64,000 nucleotides of DNA from Calliopsis andreniformis. Lineage: Eukaryota > Arthropoda > Insecta > Hymenoptera > Andrenidae. Where the stretch lies: positions 4,588,001-4,652,000 of the forward strand of contig NW_027480423.1 in assembly GCF_051401765.1 (NCBI RefSeq). Reading direction: 5' to 3'. Below, piece by piece: positions 51,839 to 62,285 of this stretch; position 1 is the stretch's first letter, and each line of letters opens with the position of its first letter. A program made the position numbers and the translations under genes. Under the pieces are notes generated by a model. The model was given only the letters and a program-made list of their open reading frames with translations, was not told the DNA's origin and made no database searches.

Positions 51839-54827
51839 ACCACTACTATCACACTGGTTGCAAATTATTCCTGCTATACGATGGAAAAACTGTTGTATAT
51901 TTATTGCATTTTATGCTTCGGGCATTGACTTCTAAGGCCCTAACTATTCAATCTGTTGGAGCAACGCCCTTGGGTGAAGCCTAGGTTGCCCGGAACGTAG
52001 AAATGACCATAACTTTCAAACTGGTTGCAATTATTCGTTTTATACGATGGAAAAACTGTTGTACTTATATTGTATTTTATGCTTCTGGCGTTCACTTCTT
52101 AGGCGCTAACTATTCGATCTGGTGGAACAACGCCCTAGAGTGAAGCCTAGGTTGCTCGAAATGTAGAAATGGCCATAACTTTCACACTGGTTGCAATTAT
52201 TCATTCTATACGATGGAAAAACTGTTGTATTTATGTTGTATTTTATCCTTCTTGCGTTGACTTCTTAGGCCCTAACATTTCGATCTGGTGGAGCAACGCC
52301 CTTGGGTGAAGCCTAGGTTGCCCGGAACGTAGAAATGACCATAACTTTTACACTGGTAGCAATAATTCGTTTTATACGATGGAGGAGCTGTTGTATTTAT
52401 ATTGTATTTTATGCCTCTGGAGTTGACTTCTAAGGCCGTAGCTATTAGATGTGGTGGACCAACGCCCTAGAGTGACACCTAGGGTAATGGGAACGTAGAA
52501 ATGAACATTACTTTCACACTGGTTGCAATTATTTGTTTTATACGATAGAAAAGCTGTTGTATTTATATCGTATTTTATACTTCTGGCGTTGACTTCTTAG
52601 GCCGTAACTATTCGATCTGGTGGAACAACGCCGTAGAGTGAAGCCTAGGTTGCCCGGATCGTAGAAATGACCATTGCTTTCACACTGTTTGCAATTATTC
52701 CTTTTATACGATGGAAAAGCTGTTGTATTTATATCGTATTTTATGCTCCTGGCGTTGACTTCTAAGGACCTAACTATTCGATCTGGTGGAGCAACGCCCT
52801 AGAGTGAAGCCTAGGTTGCCGGAAACGTAAAAATGACCATTACTTACACAATGTTTGCAATTATTCATTTTATACGATGGAAAAACTGTTGTGCTTATAT
52901 TGTATTTTATCCATCTGGCGTTGACTTCTAAGGCCGTAGCTATTAGATGTGGTGGAGCATCGCCCTAGAGTGACGCCTAGGGTGCTCGGAACGTAGAAAT
53001 GACCATTACTTTCAGACTGTTTGCAATTATTCATTTTATACGATGGAAAAGCTGTTCTATTTATTTTGTATTTTATGCTTCGGGCGTTGACTTCTAAGCC
53101 CCTAACTATTCGATCTGGTGGTGCAACGCACTAGAGTGAAGCCTAGGTTGCCTGCAACGGAGAAATAACCATAACTTTCACACTGGTTGCTATTATTCGT
53201 TTTATACGATGGAAAACCTGTTATACTTATATCGTATTTTATGCTACTGGCGTTGACTTCTTAAGCCCTAACTATTCTAACTGGTGGAACAACGCCCTAG
53301 AGTGAAGCCTAGGTTGCCCGGAACGTAGAAATGACCACCACATTCACACTGGTTGCAATTATTCCTGTTATACGATGGAAAAACTCTTGTATATTTATTG
53401 CATTTTATGCTTCTCGCGTTGACTTCTAAGGCCCTAACTATACGATCTGGTGGAGCAACGCCCTAGAGTGAAGCCTAGGTTGCCCGGAACGTAGAAATGA
53501 TCATCACTTTCACACTGGTTGCAATTAATCCTGTTATACGATGGAAAAACTCTTGTATATTTATTGTATTTTATGCTTCGGCCGTGGACTTCTAAGGCCC
53601 TAACTACTCGATCTGGTGGAGCAACGCCGTAGAGTGAAGCATGAGTTGCCCGGAACGTAGAAATGACCTTTACTTTCACACTGGTTGCAATTATTCCTGT
53701 TATACGATGGAAAAGCTGTTGTATTTATATTGTATTTTATGCTTCTGTCGTTGACCTCTAAGGCCGTAGCAATTAGTTGTGGTGGAGCAACGCCCTAGAG
53801 TGAAGCCTAGGTTGCCCGGAACGTAGAAATGACCACCACATTCACACTGGTTGCAATTATTCCTGTTGTACGATGGAAAAACTCTTGTATATTTATTGTA
53901 TTTGATGCCTCTGGCGTTGACTTCTAAGGCCCTAACTATACGATCTGGTGGAGCAACGCCCTGGAGTGAAGCCTAGGTTGCCCAGAGCGTAGGACATACC
54001 TTTACCTTCACACTGGTTGCAATTATTCCTGTTATACGATGGAAAAACAGTTGTATTTATATCGTATTTTATGCTTCATGCGTAGACTGCTGAGGATCTA
54101 GCTACTCGAGCTGGTGGAGCAACGCCCGAGAGTGAAACCTAGGTTGCCCGGAACGTAGAAATAACCATTACTTTCACACTGGTTGCAATTATTCCTGTTA
54201 TACAATGGAAAAACTGTTGTACTTTTATTGTATTTTATGCTTCTGGCGTTTAATTCTAAGTCCCTAGCTATTCGATATGGTGGACCAATGCCCTAGAGTG
54301 AAGCCTAGGTTGCCCGGATCGTAGAAATGACCATTACTTTCACACTGGTTGCAATTATTCATTTTATACGATGGAAAAGCTGTTGTATTTATATTGTACT
54401 TTATGCTTCTGGCGTTGACTTCTAAGGCCGTAGCTATTAGATGTGGTGAAGCAACGTCCTAGAGTGACGGCTAGGTTGCCGGGAACGTAGAAATGACCAT
54501 TACTTTCAGAATGTTTGCAATCATTCATTTTATACGATGGAAAAACTGTTGTACTTATATTGTATTTTATTCTTATGGCGTTGACTTCTATAGCCCTACC
54601 TATTCGATTTGGTGGAGCAACACCCTACAGTCAAGCCTAGGTTGTCAGGAACGTAGAAATGAACATAACTTTCACACTGGTAGCAATTATACGTTTTATA
54701 CAATGGAAATACTGTTCTATTTATTTTGTATTTTTTGCTTAGGGCGTTGACTTCTAAGGCCCTAACTTTTCGATCTGGTAGAGCAACGCCCTAGAGTGAA
54801 GCCTAGGTTGCCCGGAACGTAGAAATG
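51839..54827 (+). repeat. 18-monomer HOR unit in C'
   Basis: 2,989 bp, one monomer shorter than its 19-monomer partner 29,103-32,257. The missing monomer corresponds to about 30,841-31,007. The joint at about 53,560-53,577 falls in TATTGTATTTTATGCT, which both parents share. Confidence 0.82.
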
Positions 54828-57800
54828 ACCACTACTATCACACTGGTTGCAAATTATTCCTGCTATACGATGGAAAAACTGTTGTATATTTATTGCATTT
54901 TATGCTTCGGGCATTGACTTCTAAGGCCCTAACTATTCAATCTGTTGGAGCAACGCCCTTGGGTGAAGCCTAGGTTGCCCGGAACGTAGAAATGACCATA
55001 ACTTTCAAACTGGTTGCAATTATTCGTTTTATACGATGGAAAAACTGTTGTACTTATATTGTATTTTATGCTTCTGGCGTTCACTTCTTAGGCGCTAACT
55101 ATTCGATCTGGTGGAACAACGCCCTAGAGTGAAGCCTAGGTTGCTCGAAATGTAGAAATGGCCATAACTTTCACACTGGTTGCAATTATTCATTCTATAC
55201 GATGGAAAAACTGTTGTATTTATGTTGTATTTTATCCTTCTGGCGTTGACTTCTTAGGCCCTAACATTTCGATCTGGTGGAGCAACGCCCTTGGGTGAAG
55301 CCTAGGTTGCCCGGAACGTAGAAATGACCATAACTTTTACACTGGTAGCAATAATTCGTTTTATACGATGGAGGAGCTGTTGTATTTATATTGTATTTTA
55401 TGCCTCTGGAGTTGACTTCTAAGGCCGTAGCTATTAGATGTGGTGGACCAACGCCCTAGAGCGACACCTAGGGTAATGGGAACGTAGAAATGAACATTAC
55501 TTTCACACTGGTTGCAATTATTTGTTTTATACGATAGAAAAGCTGTTGTATTTATATCGTATTTTATACTTCTGGCGTTGACTTCTTAGGCCGTAACTAT
55601 TCGATCTGGTGGAACAACGCCGTAGAGTGAAGCCTAGGTTGCCCGGATCGTAGAAATGACCATTACTTTCACACTGTTTACAATTATTCCTTTTATACGA
55701 TGGAAAACCTGTTGTATTTATATCGTATTTTATGCTCCTGGCGTTGACTTCTAAGGACCTAACTATTCGATCTGGTGGAGCAATGCCCTAGAGTGAAGCC
55801 TAGGTTGCCGGAAACGTAAAAATGACCATTACTTACACAATGTTTGCAATTATTCATTTTATACGATGGAAAAACTGTTGTGCTTATATTGTATTTTATC
55901 CATCTGGCGTTGACTTCTAAGGCCGTAGCTATTAGATGTGGTGGAGCATCGCCCTAGAGTGACGCCTAGGGTGCTCGGAACGTAGAAATGACCATTACTT
56001 TCAGACTGTTTGCAATTATTCATTTTATACGATGGAAAAGCTGTTCTATTTATTTTGTATTTTATGCTTCGGGCGTTGACTTCTAAGCCCCTAACTATTC
56101 GATCTGGTGGTGCAACGCACTAGAGTGAAGCCTAGGTTGCCTGCAACGGAGAAATAACCATAACTTTCACACTGGTTGCTATTATTCGTTTTATACGATG
56201 GAAAACCTGTTATACTTATATCGTATTTTATGCTACTGGCGTTGACTTCTTAAGCCCTAACTTTTCCATCTGGTGGAACAACGCCCTGGGGTGAAGCCTA
56301 GGTTGCCCGGAACGTAGAAATGACCATAACTTTCACACTGGTTGCAACTGTCAATGCTATACAATGGAATAACTGTTGCATCTTTATTGTATTTTATGCT
56401 TCTGGCGTTGAGTTCTTAGGCCCTAACTATTCCATCTGGTGGAGCAACGACCTAGGGTGAAGGGCAGGTTGCCCTGAACGTAGAAATGACCATAACTTTC
56501 ACAATGGTAGCAATTATTCGTTTTACACGATGGAAAAACTGTTCTATTTATTTTGTAGTTTATGCTTCGGGCGTTGACTTCTAAGTCCCTAACTATTCGA
56601 TCTGGTGGAGCAACGCCCTAGAGTGAAGCCTGGGTTGCCCGGCACGTAGAAATGACCATAACTTTCACACTGGTTTCAATTATTCGTTTTATACGATGGA
56701 AAAACTGTTGCATCTTTATTTTATTTTATGCCTCTGGCGTTGACTTCTAAGTCCCTAACTATTCGATCTGGTTTAGCAACACCCTAGGGTGAAGCCAAGC
56801 TTGCTCGGAACGTAGGACATACCATTACCTTCACACTGGTTGCAATTATTCCTGTTATACGATGGAAAAACTGTTGCATCTTTATTGTATTTTATGCTTC
56901 TGGCGTTGACTTCTAAGGCCCTATCTATTCGATCTGGTGGAGCAACGCCCCAGAGTGAAGCCTAGGTTGCCCGGAACGTAGAAATGACCATAACTTTCAC
57001 ACTGGCTGCAATTATTCGTTTTATACGACGGAAAAGCTGTGGTATTTATATCGTATTTTATGTTTCTGGCGTTGACTTCTTAGGCCCTAACTATTCGATC
57101 TGGTGGAGCAACGCCCTAGAGTGAAACCTAGTTTGCCCGGAACGTATAACTGACCATTACTTTCACACTGGTTGCAACTGTTCCTGTTATACGATGGAAA
57201 AACTGTTGCATCTTTATTGTATTTTATGCTTCGGGCGTTGACTTCTAAGGCCCTAACTATTCGATCTGGTCTAGCAACGCCATAGAGAGAAGCCTAGGTT
57301 GCCCGGAAAGTAGAAATGACCAGAACTTTCACCCTGTTTGCTATTATTCGTTTTATACGATGGAAAAACTGTTATATTTATATTGTATTTTATGCTTCTG
57401 GCGTTGATTTGTTAGGCCCTAACTTTTCGATCTGGTGGAACAACGCCCTAGAGTGAAGCCTAGGTTGCCCGGAACGTAGAAATGACAATCACCTTCACAC
57501 TGGTTGCAATTACTCCTGTTATACAATGGAAAAGCTCTTGTATATTTAATGTATTTTATGCTTCGGGCGTTGACTTCTAAGGCCGTAGCTATTCGATGTG
57601 GTGGAACAACGCCCTAGAGTGACGCCTAGATCGCCTGGAACGTAGAAATGACCATTACTTTCACAATGTTTCCAATTACTCATTTTATACGATGGAAAAA
57701 CTGTTGTACTTATATTGTATTTTATTCTTATGGCGTTGAATTCTAAGTCCCTAGCTATGCGATCTGGTGGAGCAACGCCCTAGAGTGAAACCTAGGTTGC

Positions 57801-58474
57801 CCGGAACGTAGAAATTACCATAACCTTCACACTGATAGCAATTATTCGTTCTATACGATGGAACAACTGTTCTATTTTTTTGTATTTCGTGCTTCGGGCG
57901 TTGACTTCTAAGGCCCTAACTTTTCAATCTGTAGGAACAACGCCCTAGATTGAAGCCTAGGTTGCCCGGAACGTAGAAATGAGCATAACTTTCACAACGG
58001 TAGCAATTATTCGTTTTATGCGATAGAAAAACCGTTGTATTAATATTGCATTTTATGCTTCTGGCTTCGACTTCTAAGGTCCTAGCTATTCGATCTGGTG
58101 GGGCAACGTCCAAGAGTGAAGCCTATGTTGCCCGGAACGTAGAAATGACCATAACTTTCACACTGGTTGCAATTACTCTTTTTATACAATGGAAAAACTG
58201 TTGTATCTATATTGTATTTTATGCTTCTGGCGTTGACTTCTAAGGCCGTAGCTATTCGATGTGGTGGAGCAACGCCCTAGATTGAAGCCTAGGTTGACCG
58301 GAACGTAGAAATGACCATATCATTCAAACTGGTTGCAATTATTCCTGTTATACGATGGAACAGCTGTTGTATTCATATCGTATTTTATGTCTCTGGCGTT
58401 GACTTCTTAGGCCCTAACTATTCGATCTGGTGGAGCAATGCCATAGAGTGAAACGTAGGTTGCCCAGAACGTAG

Positions 58475-59638
58475 AAATGACCATTACTTTGACACTGGTT
58501 GCAATTATTCCTCTTATACGATGGAAATACTGTTGTCTTTTTATTGTGTTTTATGCTTCTGGCGTTGAATTCTAAGTCCATAGCTATTCGATCTGGTGGA
58601 GCAACGCCCTAGAGTGAAGCCTAGGTTGCCCGGTCCGTAGAAATGACCATTACTTTCACACTGTTTGCAATTATTCATTTTATACGACGGAAAAGCTGTT
58701 GTATTTGTATTGTATTTTATGCATCTGGGGTTGACTTCTAAGGCCGTAGCTATTAGCTGTGGTGGAGCAACGCCCTACAGTGACGCCTAGGTTGCCCGGA
58801 ACGTAGAAATGACCATTAATTTCAAAATGTTTGCAATTATTCATTTTATACAATGGAAAAACTGTTGTACTTATATTGTATTTTATTCTTCTGTCGTTGA
58901 ATTCCAAGTCCCTAGCTATTCGATCTGGTGGAGCAACGCCCTAGAGTGATACCTAGGTTGCCCAGAACGTAGAAATGACCATAACTTTCACACTGGTTGC
59001 AATTATTCCTGTTATACGGTGGAAAAACTGTTCTAGTTATTTTGTATTTTATGCTTCGGGCGTTGACTTCTAGGGCCCTATCTATTCGATCTGGTTTAGC
59101 AACACCCTAGTGTGAAGCCAAGCTTGCTCGGAACGTAGGACATACCATTACCTTCACACTGGTTGCAATTACTCCTGTTATACGATGGAAAAACTGTTGC
59201 ATCTTTATTGTATTTTATGCTTCTGGCGTTGACTTCTAAGGCCCTATCTTTTCGATCTGGTGGAGCAACGGCCCAGAGTGGAGCCTAGGTTGCCCGGAAC
59301 GTAGAAATGACCATAACTTTCACACTGGTTGCAATTATTCGTTTTATACGACGGAAAAGCTGTGGTATTTATATCGTATTTTATGTTTCTGGCGTTGACA
59401 TCTTAGGCCCTAACTATTCGATCTGGTGGAGCAACGCCCTAGAGTGAAACCTAGTTTGCCCGGAACGTAGAACTGACCATTACTTTCACACAGGTTGCAA
59501 TTATTCGTTTTATACGATGGAAAAGCTGTTGTATTTTTATTGCATTTTATGCTTCGGGCGTTGACTTCTAAGGCCCTAACTATTCGATCTGGTGGAGCAA
59601 CGCCCTAGAGTGAAGCCTAGGTTGCCCGGAACGTAGAA
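58475..59638 (+). repeat. 7-monomer mosaic insertion in C'
   Basis: Block C passes from AACGTAGGTTGCCCAG directly to GACCAGAACTTTCAC at 35,575, while C' has 1,162 extra bases here. The first part resembles 45,400-45,660 (TATTAGCTG, ACCATTAATTTC). The part 58,940-59,490 resembles 56,620-57,170 at an offset of 2,323 (CTGGTTTAGCAACACCC, CCTAGTTTGCCC). It is thus assembled from at least two satellite sources. Confidence 0.78.
59597..59625 (+). other. Conserved bulged dyad with CCTAGG (representative copy)
   Basis: Left arm GCAA-(CGC)-CCTAG and right arm CTAGG-TTGC can pair as a 9-bp stem with a 3-base bulge and an 8-base loop (AGTGAAGC). The right arm includes the palindrome CCTAGG. The dyad is present in most monomers, and the common AGAGTG/AGGGTG variation falls in the loop, not the stem. 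Short dyads that can form cruciforms or hairpins are often reported in centromeric satellites. Whether this one extrudes in vivo is inference. Confidence 0.6.
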
Positions 59639-59657
59639 ATGACCAGAACTTTCACAC

Positions 59658-59717
59658 TGTTTGCTATTATTCGTTTTATACGATGGAAAAACTGTTATAT
59701 TTATATTGTATTTTATG
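59658..59717 (+). other. AT-rich half of the monomer (representative copy)
   Basis: Consensus positions 81-140 carry only about 15 G or C in 60 bases, against about 32 in positions 1-60. The segment contains short A and T runs (TTTT, AAAAA, TTT, TTTT) spaced about 12-13 bases apart. Together with the GC-richer half this gives each unit a regular composition wave along the array. Possible nucleosome positioning or curvature is inference. Confidence 0.6.
59669..59685 (+). promoter_or_regulatory. CENP-B-box-like element (representative copy)
   Basis: The bases here fit aTTCGttttAtaCGATg. The mammalian CENP-B box core is nTTCGnnnnAnnCGGGn. Seven of its nine fixed positions are present with exact spacing (TTCG, A, CG). 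The two missing are GG, which is AT here. The same form recurs in a large share of monomers across the window, while other monomers carry ATTCCTG or ATTCATT at the same place. CENP-B is a centromere protein derived from a pogo-like transposase, and similar proteins arose more than once, so a related binder is possible. The element is also a short dyad, TCGT-5-ACGA, which could arise for other reasons. Binding is unproven. Confidence 0.4.
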
Positions 59718-60074
59718 ATTCTGGCGTTGATTTCTTAGGCCCTAACTATTCAACCTGTTGGACCAACGCCCTAGCGTGAAGCCTAGGTTGCCCGGAAAGT
59801 AGAAATGGCCATAACTTTCGTACTGGTCGCAATTATTCGTTTTATAGGATGGAAAAACTGTTGTATTTATATTGTATTTTATGCTTCTGGCGTTAACTTC
59901 TTAGGCCCTAACTATTCGATCTGGTGGAACAACGCCCTAGGGTGAAGCCTAGGTTGCCGGAACGTACAAATGTCCATAACTTTCACACTGGTAGCAATTA
60001 TTCGTTATATACAATGGAAAAACTGTTCTATTTATTTTGCATTTTATGCTTCGGGCGTTGACTTCTAAGGCCCT

Positions 60075-60571
60075 AACTATTCGATCTGGTGGAGCAACGC
60101 CCTAGAGTGAAGCCTAGGTTGCCCGGAACGTAGAAATGACCAGAACTTTCACACTGTTTGCTATTATTCGTTTTATACGATGGAAAAACTGTTATATTTA
60201 TATTGTATTTTATGATTCTGGCGTTGATTTCTTAGGCCCTAACTATTCAACCTGTTGGACCAACGCCCTAGCGTGAAGCCTAGGTTGCCCGGAAAGTAGA
60301 AATGGCCATAACTTTCGTACTGGTCGCAATTATTCGTTTTATAGGATGGAAAAACTGTTGTATTTATATTGTATTTTATGCTTCTGGCGTTAACTTCTTA
60401 GGCCCTAACTATTCGATCTGGTGGAACAACGCCCTAGGGTGAAGCCTAGGTTGCCGGAACGTACAAATGTCCATAACTTTCACACTGGTAGCAATTATTC
60501 GTTATATACAATGGAAAAACTGTTCTATTTATTTTGTATTTTACGCTTCGGGCGTTGACTTCTAAGGCCCT
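60075..60571 (+). repeat. 3-monomer block in C', second copy
   Basis: A near-identical repeat of the preceding 497 bp. Both copies share TGTCCATAAC, where block C has TGACCATAAC, so that substitution arose before this local duplication. The second copy has TTACGCTTCGGG where the first has TTATGCTTCGGG. Confidence 0.88.
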
Positions 60572-62000
60572 AACTATTCGATCTGGTGGAGCAACGCCCT
60601 AGAGTGAAGCCTAGGTTGCCCGGAACGTAGAAATGACCATCACTTTCACACTGGTAGCAATTATTCGTTATATACAATGGAAAAACTGTTCTATTTATTT
60701 TGTATTTTACGCTTCGGGCGTTGACTTCTAAGGCCCTAACTATTCGATCTGGTGGAGCAACGCCCTAGAGTGAAGCCTAGGTTGCCCGAAACGTATATAT
60801 GACCATAACCTACACACAGGTTGCAATTATTCGTTTTATACGATGGAAAGGCTGTTCCATTTATTTTGTAGTTTATGCTTCTGGCGCTGACTTCTACGGC
60901 CCTAGCTCTTCGATCTGGTGGAGCAACGCATCAGAGTTAAGTCTAGGATGCCCGAAACGTCGAAATGATCATTACTTTCATACTGGTTGCAATTTGTCAT
61001 GCTAAACGATGGAAAAACTGTTGCATTTTTATTGTATTTTCTGCTTCTGGCTTTGACTTCTAAGGTCGTAGCTATTCCATCTGGTGGAGCAATGCCTCAG
61101 AGTTAAGTCTAGGATGCCCGGAACGGAGAAATGACCATAACTTTCACACTGGTTGCAATAATTCGTTTTATACGATGGAAAGCTGTTATATTTATATCGT
61201 GTTTTATGTTTCTGGCGTTGACTTCTTAGGCCCTAACTTTTCCATCTGGTGGAACAACGCCCTAGGGTGAAGCCTAGGTTGCCCGGAACGTAGAAATGAC
61301 CATAACTTTCACACTGGTTGCAACTGTCCATGCTATACAATGGAATAACTGTTGCATCTTTATTGTATTTTATGCTTCTGGCCTTGACTTCTTAGGCCCT
61401 AACTATTCCATCTGGTGGAGCAACGCCCTAGGGTGAAGTGTAGGTTGCCGGAACGTACAAATGACCATAACTTTCACACTGGTAGCAATTATTCGTTATA
61501 TACAATGGAAAAAATGTTCTATTTATTTTGTATTTTACGCTTCGGGCGTTGACTTCTAAGGCCCTAACTATTCGATCTGGTGGAGCAACGCCCTAGAGTG
61601 AAGCCTAGGTTGCCCGGAACGTAGAAATGACCATCACTTTCACACTGGTTGCAATTATTCCTGATATACGAAGGAAAAACTCTTTTACATTTATTGTATT
61701 TTATGCTTCGGGCGTAGACTTCTATTGCCCTACCTATTCGATCTGGTGGAGCAACACCCTACAGTGAAGCCTAGGTTGCCCGGAACGCAGACATGACCAC
61801 AACCTTCACACAGGTTGCAATTATTCGTTCTCTACGATGGAAAAACTGTTGTATTTATTTTGTATTTTATGCTAAGGGCGTTGACTACTAAGGCCCTAAC
61901 TATTCAATCTGTTGGAGCAACGCGCTAGGGTGAAGCCTAGGTTGCACGGAAAGTAGAAAAGACCATAACTTTCATACTAGTTGCAATTATTCGTTTTATA

Positions 62001-62285
62001 CGATGGAAAAACTGTTGTATTTATATTGTATTTTATGCTTCTGGCGTTAACTTCTTAGGCCCTAACTATTCGATCTGGTGGAACAACGCCCTAGGGTGAA
62101 GCCTAGGTTGCCGGAACGTACAAATGACCATAACTTTCACACTGGTAGCAATTATTCGTTATATACAATGGAAAAACTGTTCTATTTATTTTGTATTTTA
62201 CGCTTCGGGCGTTGACTTCTAAGGCCCTAACTATTCGATCTGGTGGAGCAACGCCCTAGAGTGAAGCCTAGGTTGCCCGGAACGT
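62001..62285 (+). repeat. Link after C'
   Basis: Under two monomers, with TTAACTTCTTAGG, GTTGCCGGAACGTAC and ATTCGTTATATAC, repeating the end of the 3-monomer block at about 60,370-60,560. It joins C' to the final segment. At this point block C instead enters A'. Confidence 0.75.

Larger units (their letters stand above)
59578..59743 (+). repeat. Representative 166-bp monomer
   Basis: This unit is close to the consensus I built by eye and is exactly 166 bases from one AACTATTC to the next. Positions 1-60 hold the GC-richer half with the CCTAGG dyad. Positions 61-90 hold the GACCATAACTTTCACACTGG region, a variable stretch. Positions 92-108 hold the CENP-B-box-like element. Positions 110-147 are an AT-rich stretch ending at GTATTTTATG, and 148-166 end in GACTTCTAAGGCCCT. 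The length is close to that of DNA held in a chromatosome, which is established knowledge. Phasing of nucleosomes on it is inference. The start chosen is arbitrary, since an array has no intrinsic start. Confidence 0.95.
59578..60074 (+). repeat. 3-monomer block in C', first copy
   Basis: 497 bp with GATTCTGGCGTTGATTTC, ACCTGTTGGACCAACG and GTTGCCGGAACGTAC. It is repeated at once at 60,075. Block C has only one copy (about 35,514-36,010), which explains the offset step from 24,064 to 24,561. Confidence 0.88.
46176..62000 (+). repeat. Block C', second copy of the large Domain II segment
   Basis: About 95 monomers matching block C. Relative to C it lacks the second 9-monomer block. It keeps four monomers at about 49,570-50,230 and two at about 55,805-56,135 that C has lost. 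It lacks one monomer at about 53,570. It has a 7-monomer insertion at 58,475-59,638 and a 3-monomer tandem duplication at 59,578-60,571. Long stretches between these points differ by only scattered bases. Confidence 0.9.

Noticed and set aside
59669..59717. Phased A-tract DNA curvature in the AT-rich half
   Set aside because: The A/T runs are spaced about 12-13 bases, not the 10-10.5 needed for in-phase bending. I kept only the composition observation.
59578..59743. An internal dimer structure of two roughly 83-base halves
   Set aside because: TATTCG occurs twice about 87 bases apart and GGTTGC twice about 41 bases apart, but no extended similarity joins the halves.
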